Shown: positions 1 through 9,708, counted from the stretch's first letter. The stretch is DNA of 64,000 bases from Rossellomorea sp. SC111 (GCF_024733565.1 NZ_JANIOC010000003.1:264344-328343); one strand, 5' to 3'. The notes: a model not told the origin generated them from the letters alone. Numbers and translations are program-made.

Positions 1-90
1 TATATCAATCGGGTGTCGCTTCAATCCCCTGAGGAGGACCGGCAGGCCGGTTCCTCCCCCGATCACGACGACCTTGGGTGTATGTGTCAT
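1..90 (-). CDS. yvcK: YvcK N-terminus, partial (gluconeogenesis factor, CofD/UPF0052 family)
   Basis: Only the first 30 codons lie in the window; the rest runs off the left edge. The start reads [20 protein letters not shown], and the glycine-rich GGGTG nucleotide-binding loop is typical of YvcK. Family knowledge: YvcK binds UDP-sugars and is needed for normal cell shape and growth on gluconeogenic carbon sources. The ATG overlaps the rapZ stop in an ATGA arrangement, so the two genes are translationally coupled. The nudix-rapZ-yvcK order is the same as in B. subtilis. Confidence 0.9.
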   Translation of the reverse strand, partial: MTHTPKVVVIGGGTGLPVLLRGLKRHPIDI

Positions 91-980
91 GTTGTTAGAC
101 CCTTTCTCTTCTGGATATCTCGATGAGAAATTTTTGTTTGATAGTCCTTTTCAAAATGATGTCCAAGATACTCTGCCAACGCAACCGAGCGATGCTGCCC
201 GCCTGTACATCCAATGGCCACGACAAGCTGGCTCTTTCCTTCACGCTTGTATTGGGGAAGCATGAACGAGAGTAAGTCGGTTATTTTTTCAATGAATTTA
301 TTCGTTTCATTCCATTTCAACACATAGGTAGAAACCTCTTCATCCAATCCCGTTTTCGGTCTCATATGATCGATGTAATGGGGATTCGGAAGGAAGCGGA
401 CATCAAATACCAGATCGGCATCAATGGGAATCCCGTGTTTGAAACCGAAGGATACGACATTCACCGTGAAGATCGTTTTCTTGTTCACCGAGAATTCCGT
501 TAGAATCTTTTCCCTAAGTTCTCTTGGCTTCATGGTGGAAGTATTATAGATCAACTGGGAACGCCCCTTCAATTCCTCGAGGAGCTCCCTTTCCTGACGG
601 ATCCCTTCAAGAGGCAAGCCTGATGGAGCCAATGGATGCGAACGGCGTGTTTCCTTGTACCGTCTGACAAGGGACGAATCATCTGCATCAAGGTAGAGGA
701 TCTGAGGCGATACCCATGACGTTTCCGCCAGTTCATCCAATGCTTTAAATAGATGATCGAAGAATTCCCTTCCCCTGAGATCCATGACAAGGGCGACCTT
801 ATTCATTTTATTACCGGACTCTTTCATCAGTTCCAAAAATTTTGGCAGAAGAGTGGGCGGCAGATTGTCCACACAGAAGAATCCTAAATCCTCAAAGCTT
901 TGAATGGCAACCGTTTTGCCGGCTCCGGACATACCCGTTATGATGACCAATTGAACATCGTTCGTCGAACCTGTACTCAT
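87..980 (-). CDS. rapZ: RapZ/YvcJ, nucleotide-binding RNase adapter-family protein
   Basis: 297 aa, the full family length. A Walker A motif GMSGAGKT is at residues 16-23, and the C-terminal domain carries CTGGQHRSV, the conserved phosphate-binding signature of RapZ/YvcJ. In E. coli RapZ guides RNase E to GlmZ; in B. subtilis YvcJ is a P-loop protein with ATPase/GTPase activity linked to competence, so the exact role here is inferred. It lies between a nudix hydrolase (49 nt upstream) and yvcK (4-nt overlap), in one operon. The ATG at 980 has a GGGGGAAG ribosome binding site. Confidence 0.95.
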   Translation of the reverse strand: MSTGSTNDVQLVIITGMSGAGKTVAIQSFEDLGFFCVDNLPPTLLPKFLELMKESGNKMNKVALVMDLRGREFFDHLFKALDELAETSWVSPQILYLDADDSSLVRRYKETRRSHPLAPSGLPLEGIRQERELLEELKGRSQLIYNTSTMKPRELREKILTEFSVNKKTIFTVNVVSFGFKHGIPIDADLVFDVRFLPNPHYIDHMRPKTGLDEEVSTYVLKWNETNKFIEKITDLLSFMLPQYKREGKSQLVVAIGCTGGQHRSVALAEYLGHHFEKDYQTKISHRDIQKRKGLTT

Positions 981-1028
981 GCTCTTCCCCCGCTTTTATC
1001 GTAATATTCTATATAAAAAGTTCGTTGT

Positions 1029-1487
1029 TTAACTTGGATCCAGTCGATAAGATAATAATTTAAAATCAGGCGTATAGGTGAATGTTCCATAAATCGTATT
1101 CTTTCCATGCAAAAGGTAGTCCAGAATATGATAATCTCCTTCAGCCATAGGCAAATTCTTGATGTCTTCAATCGGGTGCCATTTAATCTTACCTTCTGCC
1201 GATTCCTGAAGATTGACTCCATCCGCCTCTGTTGCAAAGAAAGAGAACATCATCCACTCCGAAACGATTTGATCACCGTCTTTAATAATGAACGTAAACA
1301 CGCCTTTTAAATCGGGATTCTTTAAATAGATGCCTGTTTCCTCGCGATACTCCCGGATGACGGCATCCCTGATCGATTCTCCGGACTCCATCTTTCCACC
1401 CGGGGCGACCCACCAGTTCCTTCTTGGTTTTTGGAGAAGGAGCACCTTGTCTCCATCCAGATATAAACAATTTGTGACACGTTGCAC
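1029..1487 (-). CDS. yvcI: Nudix hydrolase YvcI
   Basis: About 152 aa with a complete Nudix box: G-x5-E-x7-REYREETGI, starting in GGKMESGES near residue 31. The family hydrolyses nucleoside diphosphates linked to another moiety; the N-terminal QRVTN and the box context resemble the YvcI/8-oxo-dGTPase-like group, but the substrate cannot be read from sequence. I chose the GTG at 1487 because GAGGTGA stands 5 nt before it; an in-frame GTG three codons upstream (1496) lacks such a site. It is the first gene of the yvcI-rapZ-yvcK operon, with a SigA promoter about 100 nt upstream. Confidence 0.9.
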   Translation of the reverse strand: MQRVTNCLYLDGDKVLLLQKPRRNWWVAPGGKMESGESIRDAVIREYREETGIYLKNPDLKGVFTFIIKDGDQIVSEWMMFSFFATEADGVNLQESAEGKIKWHPIEDIKNLPMAEGDYHILDYLLHGKNTIYGTFTYTPDFKLLSYRLDPS

Positions 1488-1562
1488 TACCTTCACCTCA
1501 ATCTTGATGTTTTGGGACCCGTGGATGCACCAGTCCCGATTACAGTCAACTTCATTCCTTAC

Positions 1563-1591
1563 ATTATACTATGATTACAGACAAGCTACAA
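1563..1591 (-). promoter_or_regulatory. SigA promoter of yvcI-rapZ-yvcK
   Basis: On the minus strand TTGTAG (1586-1591) and TATAAT (1563-1568) are separated by 17 bp. The transcript would start near 1556, about 70 nt before the yvcI start. Confidence 0.6.
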
Positions 1592-1726
1592 TGTCTCCGC
1601 CTGCCGGAAAACGTGTCGATTGAAATCGAAAAATATTGGGACAGGTTTTGACATGTTGAGGAGTCTGCAAGTGATTGGTACAGGTATACCCCAGTCACTA
1701 TAACAGAAAAAAAAGCAAAAAAAATA

Positions 1727-1747
1727 GACACAGGCGATTCCTGTGTC
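1727..1747 (-). terminator. Rho-independent terminator after the GDSL gene
   Basis: Perfect 8-bp stem GACACAGG/CCTGTGTC with a 5-nt loop, followed on the minus strand by a run of eight T. It insulates the GDSL gene from the yvcI promoter. Confidence 0.85.
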
Positions 1748-1918
1748 ATCTACGGGATTTATTACTTAAAAGGGGGTCAATTTCTTATTATCTATATTAC
1801 CCGAAAATTGTTTCACTAGTGTTACAACAGATTTAAAACGGTATTACGGAATTGTTAATGTTTCAAATGGGGTTTCGCAAATCACCCCGAATTCTCCCGA
1901 ATACTGTAAAAATAAGGT

Positions 1919-2635
1919 TTAAAAGTTATAGTTCTTCATGATTTGATCTGCCATTAATTCGTATCCTTTTCCATTGGGATGAAGGGAATCATGGAAATAG
2001 TTTTCCTTGGACTTTCCTTTAAATAATGGATTGGTCGATACGTATTTCACATTTTCATGTTTTTCTGCTTCCTTCTTCATCGACTTATTCCAATCATCCA
2101 CATATGCTTCGATTTTATCGCTGTCTTTGTCCGGGTATGGATTATACAATCCCAACACGATGATATCCGCTTTATCGCTCGCTGTCCCGGTAATATTCAG
2201 GATCTTATCCAGATTATCGAGATAATCTTCTTTCGCTTCCATGATCTCATCGTGATGTAAAGGGAACAAGTCTCCACCATTGTTCTTGATTAAATCATTG
2301 GTTCCAATGTTGATGATATATACATCCGCTTCACTCAAATCCTCGGCAACCTCAGGCTTCACGATTTGTGCGAGTAATTGATCCGACTGCTGCCCGGGTA
2401 TTCCAAGGTTTTGGAAGTTATACGACGTCTTGGTATGTTTTTTGTTTACTTTTCCTTCTAACCGCCCGATATACCCTGCTTCCTTCTTATCACCATAACC
2501 ATAGGTGAGGGAATCCCCCAATGCGATCACTCGTTTTTTTGAAGATGACTCTGTCTCATCTGCAAAAAAACTGAAGTAGACGACGGGTATAAGAGCAAAC
2601 AGTACGACAACCGCTGCGAGTTTCACTATTTTCAT
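1919..2635 (-). CDS. SGNH/GDSL-family membrane-anchored esterase/lipase
   Basis: 238 aa from the ATG at 2635, which has a GGAAGG site upstream; an open frame continues 38 codons further up without good support. An N-terminal hydrophobic segment (residues 4-23) suggests a signal anchor or signal peptide, so the catalytic domain is outside. SGNH blocks are all visible: GDSL (ALGDSLTYGYG), the block II glycine (NLGIPGQQ), GTND (IINIGTND), and the catalytic DSLHP. Family members deacylate lipids or cell-wall sugars; the substrate is unknown. It stands alone between tnrA and the yvcI operon, where B. subtilis has none, and ends in its own terminator. Confidence 0.9.
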   Translation of the reverse strand: MKIVKLAAVVVLFALIPVVYFSFFADETESSSKKRVIALGDSLTYGYGDKKEAGYIGRLEGKVNKKHTKTSYNFQNLGIPGQQSDQLLAQIVKPEVAEDLSEADVYIINIGTNDLIKNNGGDLFPLHHDEIMEAKEDYLDNLDKILNITGTASDKADIIVLGLYNPYPDKDSDKIEAYVDDWNKSMKKEAEKHENVKYVSTNPLFKGKSKENYFHDSLHPNGKGYELMADQIMKNYNF

Positions 2636-2862
2636 TGTTGATCCGACCTTCCGAAATAAACTGAGATGACTTTCATAATAGTCGTTATTCCCTGTTGGAG
2701 GGGTTATAATCCTGTTTATTTTTGGAAGATGGTTATCGGTTTCTTTCATAGCAGGTTTGGAATTGGAGTTCTTGAGATTAATCCATTTTTCACCACGGAA
2801 TAATCTTCTAATACATCAGGACACTTTCGGAGAGATTCACATAGATATCACTCCAAAGATCC

Positions 2863-2878
2863 AGAGGTCCGTCCCTCT
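2863..2878 (-). repeat. 13-mer repeat copy directly after the tnrA stop
   Basis: Reads AGAGGGACGGACCTCT on the minus strand, abutting the tnrA stop codon. It is one arm of the GAGGGACGGACCT family described in the findings. Confidence 0.8.
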
Positions 2879-3193
2879 TTACTTCTTCTGTATCCCAAAA
2901 CGTGCATTCAGCTGGCCTTTGATCATTTTCTGTTTCGCTTCTTTTTGTTCTTTTATGGTTAGTTCATGTTTGATTTCTTTGGTCGTGACCCCTTCTTCGC
3001 GCTGGTCGGCGATATCCATCAATCGTTCCACATCGGAGAATGAGTATTTGCGATATCCCCTGTTGGAGCGCTGTGGAAAGATCAGATTCTTCTCTTCGTA
3101 ATAGCGGATCTTCCTCTCGGTCAATCCGGTCAGTTCGCTCACGACCCCGATCGAAATCACTTTCTTATCTTTATAGGAAGGTTCATTATCCAC
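2879..3193 (-). CDS. tnrA: TnrA, global nitrogen regulator (MerR family)
   Basis: 104 aa. The N-terminal MerR helix-turn-helix ([20 protein letters not shown], then RKIRYYEE) and the VERLMDIA helix match B. subtilis TnrA closely. The short C-terminal tail ends [11 protein letters not shown], the region that in TnrA is held by feedback-inhibited glutamine synthetase. Under nitrogen limitation TnrA activates transport and catabolic genes and represses glnRA. The GTG start at 3193 has AGGAGG 11 nt upstream. A perfect TnrA/GlnR box sits about 50 bp upstream of a TATAAT with a poor -35, so autoactivation is likely. The gene is divergent from a small FbpA-like gene. Confidence 0.93.
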   Translation of the reverse strand: MDNEPSYKDKKVISIGVVSELTGLTERKIRYYEEKNLIFPQRSNRGYRKYSFSDVERLMDIADQREEGVTTKEIKHELTIKEQKEAKQKMIKGQLNARFGIQKK

Positions 3194-3227
3194 GGCTGAC
3201 TCATCCTCCTAAGCAGGGAATAGGTTG

Positions 3228-3279
3228 ATTATACATGTCCTGCCAGGGGATTTGGACTATTATGTTAGAAAACCTTACA
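3228..3279 (-). promoter_or_regulatory. tnrA promoter with TnrA box 1
   Basis: TATAAT at 3228-3233 (minus), with no recognisable -35 at the right distance. The 17-bp box TGTTAGAAAACCTTACA at 3263-3279 fits TGTNAN7TNACA at every position. Its centre is about 50 bp upstream of the predicted start point, the spacing known for TnrA-activated promoters. Confidence 0.8.
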
Positions 3280-3292
3280 AAGAATTCTAAAT

Positions 3293-3344
3293 TGGTAGAA
3301 AACTTAACAAACCAGAAGACTTTCCGCCAAGATCCCCGTACACT
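3293..3344 (+). promoter_or_regulatory. TnrA box 2 and promoter of the FbpA-like gene
   Basis: TGGTAGAAAACTTAACA at 3293-3309 matches the TnrA/GlnR consensus with one deviation (third base). It lies exactly 30 bp from box 1. A weak -10 TACACT at 3339-3344 places a start near 3351, again about 50 bp from the box centre. Confidence 0.65.
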
Positions 3345-3375
3345 TTCCTTAAGAATCCAAAAGGAGTGAACACGC

Positions 3376-3528
3376 ATGCCATATTTACGTGAAGCCGTTG
3401 AACGAGAGAGGCAGCAATTTATTCGTCGGTTGGTAGAAGCTGGGGTTTACAAGCCATGTGATGAAGGATTAAAGAAGTTGACCCTGTCGGAGTTGGTGTA
3501 TGTGTTTAATAAGCATAAGAAGAATTGA
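3376..3528 (+). CDS. Small basic protein of the FbpA (Fur-regulated basic protein) family
   Basis: 50 aa beginning MPYLREAVERERQQFIRRLV, with a family-typical middle (EAGVYK) and LTLSELVYVFNKHKKN at the end; rich in Arg and Lys. AAGGAG at 3361-3366 precedes the ATG by 9 nt. In B. subtilis FbpA works with the small RNA FsrA in iron sparing. Here no Fur box is obvious; instead a TnrA box is placed for activation. The divergent pairing with tnrA recalls tnrA/ykzB of B. subtilis, whose small first gene is TnrA-activated; whether the proteins are homologous I cannot prove here. Confidence 0.8.
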   Translation: MPYLREAVERERQQFIRRLVEAGVYKPCDEGLKKLTLSELVYVFNKHKKN

Positions 3529-3533
3529 CCGAT

Positions 3534-3571
3534 AAAAAAAGCCTTACGAGAGGATTCCCCTTCCGTAAGGC
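3534..3571 (-). terminator. Terminator of trxB
   Basis: Stem GCCTTACG/CGTAAGGC (3541-3548 with 3564-3571), partly extended inward, followed on the minus strand by seven T. It lies between convergent trxB and the FbpA-like gene. Confidence 0.85.
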
Positions 3572-3580
3572 TTCGTTACA

Positions 3581-4567
<987 letters not shown>

Positions 4568-4573
4568 TTATTC

Positions 4574-4627
4574 AATACTATGGACAAAGGTTGGAATGGC
4601 GCCCAGAAGCCTTCAACCCATAGTATT
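4574..4627 (-). promoter_or_regulatory. Possible stem-loop in the trxB leader
   Basis: A 10-bp inverted repeat AATACTATGG/CCATAGTATT encloses 34 nt that contain a second pair, GGTTG/CAACC. It lies 46-99 nt before the trxB start. There is no T-run, so it is not a normal terminator. Confidence 0.45.
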
Positions 4628-4680
4628 TACTTCCTACACCTATCCTATAAAAAATAGGTTCATATCGTCCAAAAATATGC

Positions 4681-6192
4681 TCAGGGCAGGTAACTTTCCA
4701 CGACCGCTATATATTTTGTCAGTGTGCTTGTGGATAAGTCAAACCGGTCGCAAAGCTGCTTTTTCGTCACCTTTTCATTCCTGAGGCGATTCCAGACGAA
4801 TTCCGTTGCCGCTGCAAATGCTTTGGCATTCTTGAAGGTTTCCCGTTCTTTGATCCCCCGGTAGGCAATCGTGAACCACGTAAGGAACAAACCGGATTCC
4901 ACGCTCGTGATCGGGTGATGTTCGCCATATAGATGAAGGGCGACCTGATGCATATTCTGGATTTCCTGATTCACCTTGATCGAACTATTGCCGTTACTAT
5001 TCAATACCTGCGCCAAATACACCTTCTCGACAATCGACAGATCCTCTATATCGCAAAAGTCTGCGTGAGTGAGGATGGCCCTTTGATTATCAGAGATGGA
5101 CGTCAGGAAAAGGCCGAATAATTTCTCTTCCGTATACTCACTTTGAAGCTTTTTTAAAATGGATGTGACGTGATTTTCAAAGCCTTCCTCCTGTTTTTGG
5201 TCGTTCCAAGGCTCGAGCCCTTCTTTTTCAGGGTTGATATCAAGTACCTTTTTCCACGCATTACGGGCCGTATCCTCATGACCTGTCTCATAAGCTGAAT
5301 AAGACAACCAGTAATAAAAGCTCGCGTCACCTTCGAAGCCGATCTTCTGAAGGGACTTCAGCCAATCATACGCACGCTTTGAATGACCCACAAGTGCAAA
5401 TGTGGCACCGAGCTTGTAACGGTGCTCATGGAGAAGGGGACGGACCTTCTCAAGACCCCGGATCAGTTGTTCAAGCTCGTCATGGCGTTTTTGGTAGAAA
5501 TAAAAGACCGCCGTATTGCACAGGGCATGAAGATTACCCGGATTCTTCTCAAGCACCTCTTCCAGAGTGGCGGACGCTTTATCCACTTCTCCAAGATAGA
5601 AGTAGGCAAGGGCCAGATTATTATAAGCCGACCAGAATTCAGGATAGTCCCGGATGACCTCCTGTAAGGTATCCACCGCCTTCTGGAAGTGACCGGATTC
5701 GAGGAGATCCCTTGCTTTCTCCTGCTGGACGATGAGCTCATCATGCTCATACAGATCATCCACAATCAAGTCGGAATCGAGTTCCAGAAGCTCCAGCAAG
5801 TCCTCGGCATCCTCGACGAATTCACCGTATTCTTCTTTCTCAAGATATGTGGAGACCTGTTCGTACGCCTCTTTAAATAAGCCTAGGTGGGCATAGTTAT
5901 TGGCCAAGAAATAATGGCATTCCGTCATACGGGGATCGAGATCCTCTAGTATGGTATGCAATAAATCATTGGAACGCTTGTAATCACCAAGCTCCGTATA
6001 CACAATCGATAATTGACAGGCAATCATCGGTTCAATCGGTTCTAATTGAAATGCTCTATTTAAATATTTTAACGATTTCTTAAGTTCACGACGTTGATAA
6101 GCTTTCATCCCTTTGTTGTAGTAATACTCACCAGTGGGGACAAAAGACAACACTTTCGCTTCTTCACTACTTAATTTTGACCCTTTTCTCAT
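4681..6192 (-). CDS. yvcD: TPR-repeat protein YvcD
   Basis: 503 aa. Several tetratricopeptide repeats are visible: the region YYYNKGMKAYQRRELKKSLK onward, and later AYNNLALAYFYLGEVDKA with NPGNLHALCNTAVFYFYQKR. The C-terminal region ends in a short helix-turn-helix-like segment (KKQLCDRFDLSTSTLTKYIA). The repeats suggest a cytoplasmic protein-interaction scaffold; the partner is unknown. Position between trxB and the his operon matches yvcD of B. subtilis. Start at ATG 6192 with GGAGGA 6 nt upstream; a TTG one codon earlier is less likely. Confidence 0.9.
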   Translation of the reverse strand: MRKGSKLSSEEAKVLSFVPTGEYYYNKGMKAYQRRELKKSLKYLNRAFQLEPIEPMIACQLSIVYTELGDYKRSNDLLHTILEDLDPRMTECHYFLANNYAHLGLFKEAYEQVSTYLEKEEYGEFVEDAEDLLELLELDSDLIVDDLYEHDELIVQQEKARDLLESGHFQKAVDTLQEVIRDYPEFWSAYNNLALAYFYLGEVDKASATLEEVLEKNPGNLHALCNTAVFYFYQKRHDELEQLIRGLEKVRPLLHEHRYKLGATFALVGHSKRAYDWLKSLQKIGFEGDASFYYWLSYSAYETGHEDTARNAWKKVLDINPEKEGLEPWNDQKQEEGFENHVTSILKKLQSEYTEEKLFGLFLTSISDNQRAILTHADFCDIEDLSIVEKVYLAQVLNSNGNSSIKVNQEIQNMHQVALHLYGEHHPITSVESGLFLTWFTIAYRGIKERETFKNAKAFAAATEFVWNRLRNEKVTKKQLCDRFDLSTSTLTKYIAVVESYLP

Positions 6193-6214
6193 CAAAGTCC
6201 TCCGAAACGTTCAT

Positions 6215-6242
6215 AGTATAACTACAGTAGTATATCATACAA
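6215..6242 (-). promoter_or_regulatory. Candidate SigA promoter of yvcD
   Basis: TTGTAT (6237-6242) and TATACT (6215-6220) with 16-bp spacing on the minus strand, just upstream of the yvcD ribosome binding site. Confidence 0.45.
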
Positions 6243-6269
6243 TACACCCGTACTAAACTACCATATTTT

Positions 6270-6310
6270 GAGGGACGGACCTTCGCGCCAGGCGCGAAGG
6301 TCCGTCCCTC
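6270..6310. repeat. Perfect 41-bp palindromic form of the 13-mer repeat
   Basis: Two 20-base arms (6270-6289 and 6291-6310) are exact reverse complements around a single central A. The outer 13 bases are the GAGGGACGGACCT motif. It begins 6 nt after the hisI stop. No T-run follows on either strand, so it is not a classical terminator, though in RNA it would form a very stable hairpin. Confidence 0.9.
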
Positions 6311-6316
6311 TGTCTG

Positions 6317-6946
6317 TTACTTATTATGACGTTCCACGAGGACATCCAAGACCGTTTCGAGTGGAAGTTTTTGTTCTCTTAATAGGACGAGGACGTGGTA
6401 GAAGAGGTCGGCGACTTCCCATTTGAGTTCTTCACTGTCCCTGTTTTTTGCGGCAATGATCACTTCTGATGCTTCTTCTCCTACTTTTTTAAGGATTTTG
6501 TCCACTCCTTCTTCAAAAAGGTAGGTTGTGTATGCTCCTTCCGGACGCTCGATTTCACGAGTTTCGATAAGTTTTTCCAGAGTGAGAAGAATATTTTCTT
6601 TTGATGCTCTCTCCTCACCAAAGACTTTTTCATGGAAACAGCTGTCCTCCCCTTTATGGCAGGCAGGACCTTTCTTCGAGACGAGGACCAGAAGGGCATC
6701 TTGATCGCAATCCCACGTGATATTCTCGACCGTTTGGGTATTTCCGCTCGTTTCACCCTTGTGCCAAAGCTCTCGGCGGGACCTGGAATAGAACCAGGTT
6801 TCCCCCGTCTCAACGGTTTTTTTAAGTGAGGTTTCATTCATATAGGCTAGTGTCAGTACATCCTTCGTTACAGCATCCTGTACGATGGCAGGCACAAGGC
6901 CTTTGTCGTCGTACTTCACGGATGCGATCCAATCAGTGTTTGTCAT
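6317..6946 (-). CDS. hisI: HisIE, phosphoribosyl-AMP cyclohydrolase / phosphoribosyl-ATP pyrophosphatase
   Basis: 209 aa fusion. The N-terminal cyclohydrolase half (to about residue 115) has the metal-binding [10 protein letters not shown] and [12 protein letters not shown]; the C-terminal pyrophosphohydrolase half has the MazG-like helices with [16 protein letters not shown] and [12 protein letters not shown]. Together they do steps 2 and 3 of histidine synthesis. It is the last gene of the his operon and overlaps hisF by ATGA. A strong palindrome follows the stop. Confidence 0.96.
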   Translation of the reverse strand: MTNTDWIASVKYDDKGLVPAIVQDAVTKDVLTLAYMNETSLKKTVETGETWFYSRSRRELWHKGETSGNTQTVENITWDCDQDALLVLVSKKGPACHKGEDSCFHEKVFGEERASKENILLTLEKLIETREIERPEGAYTTYLFEEGVDKILKKVGEEASEVIIAAKNRDSEELKWEVADLFYHVLVLLREQKLPLETVLDVLVERHNK

Positions 6947-7701
6947 CGTACGTGCACCTCTTCTTTTCGTAAGTAGCTTTTCACTTCTTCTACACTCGTT
7001 TCTTTATAATGAAAAATGGAAGCTGCCAGGGCCGCATCGGCTTTCCCTTCGGTGAATACGTCTTTAAAGTGACCTGCATTCCCGGCACCGCCGGAAGCGA
7101 TCACGGGAATCGACACCGCTTCGCTGACTGCCTTTGTAAGAGCCAGGTTAAAGCCTTTCTTCTCTCCATCGCTGTCCATGCTCGTCAGTAAGATTTCCCC
7201 TGCACCGAGGGCTTCCACTTCCTTCGCCCATTCAACGGCATCAAGGTCTTTCAGCTTCCTGCCTCCGTGGGTGTAAACCTTCCAGCCCTTGGTTCCTTCG
7301 TCATATTTGGCATCAATCGCCACTACGATACATTGGGAGCCGAAGTAATCGGCCCCTTCCCGGACTAGCTCCGGCCTCAGAACGGCTGCTGTGTTCAGGG
7401 AGACCTTGTCCGCTCCTGCCCGGAGGATCGCTTTCATATCCTCCACCGAATTGATCCCTCCACCCACTGTGAAAGGAATCGCTAATTCGGCAGCCACATG
7501 TTGAACGACCTCGACCATGGTTTTGCGGCCTTCATGTGATGCAGAAATATCCAGGAACACCAGCTCATCCGCCCCTTGCTCATCATACACTTTGGCAAGT
7601 TCCACGGGATCCCCCGCATCACGGAGCTCCACAAATTGAATGCCTTTTACCACCCTGCCTTCCTTCACATCCAGGCAGGGAACAATCCGTTTCGTTAACA
7701 T
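6943..7701 (-). CDS. hisF: HisF, imidazole glycerol phosphate synthase cyclase subunit
   Basis: 252 aa (beta-alpha)8 barrel. Catalytic Asp11 in [11 protein letters not shown] and the second Asp in [11 protein letters not shown] are present; phosphate-binding loops VGGGIN and ASGGAG are seen. With HisH it turns PRFAR and glutamine-derived ammonia into imidazole glycerol phosphate plus AICAR. The start overlaps the hisA end by 7 nt and the stop overlaps hisI by ATGA. Confidence 0.97.
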   Translation of the reverse strand: MLTKRIVPCLDVKEGRVVKGIQFVELRDAGDPVELAKVYDEQGADELVFLDISASHEGRKTMVEVVQHVAAELAIPFTVGGGINSVEDMKAILRAGADKVSLNTAAVLRPELVREGADYFGSQCIVVAIDAKYDEGTKGWKVYTHGGRKLKDLDAVEWAKEVEALGAGEILLTSMDSDGEKKGFNLALTKAVSEAVSIPVIASGGAGNAGHFKDVFTEGKADAALAASIFHYKETSVEEVKSYLRKEEVHVR

Positions 7702-8429
7702 GACTTCACCTCTTTTAATGCCTCACTCACAGTGAACTTCCCTGTATAAAGGGATTTTCCGCAAATCGCACCGGAGACTCCCTGGCTTTCGTATCGATTT
7801 AACATCTTCAGATCTTCCAGTGAGCTAATGCCTCCAGACGCAATCACTGATTTCCCCGTTTGTTCGGCAAGATCCACAACCGCTTCAACATTGGGACCAG
7901 ATAGCATTCCGTCTGTGGCAATATCGGTGAAAATGAATGTTTCTGCACCGGCTTCAGCGAGTTCCTTTCCAAGATCGACCGCTTTAAGAGCAGAGGTTTC
8001 CAACCAGCCATGGGTCGCCACATAGCCATCCTTCGCGTCAAGTCCGATGGCAATCTTATCACCATATTCCCGAAGCCATTCTTTCACTAATTCCGTGTCG
8101 GAAACAGCAATGCTGCCAATGATGACACGGTCGACACCCTTGTTCAAATAGTGCTCGATATCCTCTTTCGTACGGATGCCTCCTCCGATTTGAACCTTGG
8201 CATCGAGTTTTTCTGCAACGGCAATCACGAATTCATCATTGATCCGGGAGCCTTCCTTTGCCCCGTCAAGATCCACCATATGAATCCACTCGGCCCCTTC
8301 ATCGGCGAATTTTTTTGCCATATCGAAGGGAGAGTCTCCATACACCGTTTCCTGATTATAATCCCCCTGAATGAGACGGACGCATTTTCCGCCCCGCATA
8401 TCAATGGCAGGATAGATTGTAAAACTCAT
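7695..8429 (-). CDS. hisA: HisA, ProFAR isomerase
   Basis: 244 aa barrel paralogous to HisF. Catalytic Asp10 in [10 protein letters not shown] and a second Asp in FTDIATDGM; phosphate loops QIGGGIR and ASGGISS. It isomerises the 5-(phosphoribosylamino) intermediate by Amadori rearrangement. It overlaps hisH by 4 nt upstream and hisF by 7 nt downstream. Confidence 0.97.
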   Translation of the reverse strand: MSFTIYPAIDMRGGKCVRLIQGDYNQETVYGDSPFDMAKKFADEGAEWIHMVDLDGAKEGSRINDEFVIAVAEKLDAKVQIGGGIRTKEDIEHYLNKGVDRVIIGSIAVSDTELVKEWLREYGDKIAIGLDAKDGYVATHGWLETSALKAVDLGKELAEAGAETFIFTDIATDGMLSGPNVEAVVDLAEQTGKSVIASGGISSLEDLKMLNRYESQGVSGAICGKSLYTGKFTVSEALKEVKSC

Positions 8430-9061
8430 GAGACCCTCTCCTTCACCCGTTTTGTAAAGTTTTCTAACAGCTGCATGCCAAGCTCTCCGCTTTTTTCGGG
8501 GTGGAACTGCATGCCGTAAATATTGTCACGACTTACGACGGCAGGGATTTCAACTCCTGCATAATCAGCGCTTGCCGCAATCACGTCTTTGGATCCTTCC
8601 TGCACATAATAAGAATGCACGAAGTAAACATAGCCTTCCGTTAACCCTTCTAAAATGGTGGAGCTTTTCTGGTAACGGAGAAGATTCCAGCCCATATGAG
8701 GGACTTTGTAGGCATTCCCTTCACTGTCCTCTTTCGGGATATGTAGCACTTCCCCAGGGAGCAGAGCCAATCCCTTCGTCGTTCCATTTTCCCTGCTTTC
8801 CTCAAAAAGGAGCTGCATACCTAAACAAATTCCAAGGAGTGGTTTGCCACTTTCCGCAAACGTCAGGATAGTTTGTTTTAAATGAGTGGTTTCAAGGAGA
8901 CTCATGGCATCCTTAAATGCACCGACCCCGGGCAAAATCAACCCGTCGGCAGTCAATAACTCTTCTTGTACATCACTTATAAAGTAAGGGGCGTTCAATC
9001 GTTCCAGCGCTTTACTGACACTGAACAGATTTCCCATTCCATAATCCACAATTCCAATCAT
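8426..9061 (-). CDS. hisH: HisH, glutamine amidotransferase subunit of IGP synthase
   Basis: 211 aa class I glutamine amidotransferase. Nucleophile Cys in [11 protein letters not shown] near residue 80, oxyanion region [10 protein letters not shown], and the catalytic His/Glu pair in MQFHPEKSG. It releases ammonia from glutamine for HisF. The gene lies 3 nt after hisB and overlaps hisA. Confidence 0.97.
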   Translation of the reverse strand: MIGIVDYGMGNLFSVSKALERLNAPYFISDVQEELLTADGLILPGVGAFKDAMSLLETTHLKQTILTFAESGKPLLGICLGMQLLFEESRENGTTKGLALLPGEVLHIPKEDSEGNAYKVPHMGWNLLRYQKSSTILEGLTEGYVYFVHSYYVQEGSKDVIAASADYAGVEIPAVVSRDNIYGMQFHPEKSGELGMQLLENFTKRVKERVS

Positions 9062-9064
9062 GAA

Positions 9065-9652
9065 TCATAACATTCCCTTCGTTGATGGTACCCCTTTTAC
9101 CCGGGGATCGATCGTGGTCGCTTCATCCAGGGCGCGTCCCAGTGCTTTGAAGATCGCTTCGATGATATGGTGGGTATTGTGACCGTAATGCACGATGACA
9201 TGGAGGTTCATCCGGGCTTCAAGGGCAAGTTTCCACAGGAATTCATGAACAAGCTCCGTATCGAAGGTCCCCACTTTCTGACTTGGAAGTTCTGCCCGGA
9301 ATTCAAGGTGAGGGCGGTTGCTCAGGTCCACCACGACTTGAGCCAGGGCTTCATCCATCGGGACCATGGCCGAACCATAACGCTTGATGCCTTTCTTGTC
9401 TCCAAGGGACTCAAGCAGTGCCTGTCCGAGGCAAATCCCGATATCCTCTGTCGTGTGATGATCGTCGACCTCCGTGTCCCCGTTTGCCTCGATCGTACAA
9501 TCGAATTGTCCATGCTTCGTGAACAAGTCCATCATATGACTCATGAACGGGACCCCTGTCTCGATCCTCGAATTCCCTTCCCCGTCGATTCCAAAACTCA
9601 ATCGGATATCTGTCTCACTCGTCTTACGCACAATCTCTGCACTTCTCACCAT
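9065..9652 (-). CDS. hisB: HisB, imidazoleglycerol-phosphate dehydratase
   Basis: 195 aa. The metal-binding repeats DDHHTTEDIGICLG and HYGHNTHHIIEAIFK identify this Mn-dependent dehydratase (step 6 of the pathway). The true start is the ATG at 9652 with AAGGAGG upstream; the open frame extends 11 codons further only by reading through the inserted repeat (MRSVPPKKED), which is spurious. A 13-bp-arm hairpin repeat separates it from hisD. Confidence 0.96.
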   Translation of the reverse strand: MVRSAEIVRKTSETDIRLSFGIDGEGNSRIETGVPFMSHMMDLFTKHGQFDCTIEANGDTEVDDHHTTEDIGICLGQALLESLGDKKGIKRYGSAMVPMDEALAQVVVDLSNRPHLEFRAELPSQKVGTFDTELVHEFLWKLALEARMNLHVIVHYGHNTHHIIEAIFKALGRALDEATTIDPRVKGVPSTKGML

Positions 9653-9669
9653 GATGTCCTCCTTTTTTG

Positions 9670-9704
9670 GAGGGACGGACCTCACCTCTGCAGGTCCGTC
9701 CCTC
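9670..9704. repeat. 13-mer inverted repeat between hisD and hisB
   Basis: Arms GAGGGACGGACCT (9670-9682) and AGGTCCGTCCCTC (9692-9704) with a 9-nt loop, starting 4 nt after the hisD stop and ending about 13 nt before the hisB ribosome binding site. Confidence 0.9.
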
Positions 9705-9708
9705 TTCC

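Noticed and set aside
1564..1749. 61-codon minus-strand frame starting MTQESPV
   Set aside because: It contains the GDSL-gene terminator and the yvcI promoter, and has no good ribosome binding site.
3250..3375. Fur box upstream of the FbpA-like gene
   Set aside because: No good match to the 19-bp Fur consensus; the palindromic elements fit TnrA instead.
9653..9685. 11-codon N-terminal extension of HisB
   Set aside because: It is made only by reading through the inserted 13-mer repeat; the strong ribosome binding site lies inside it.
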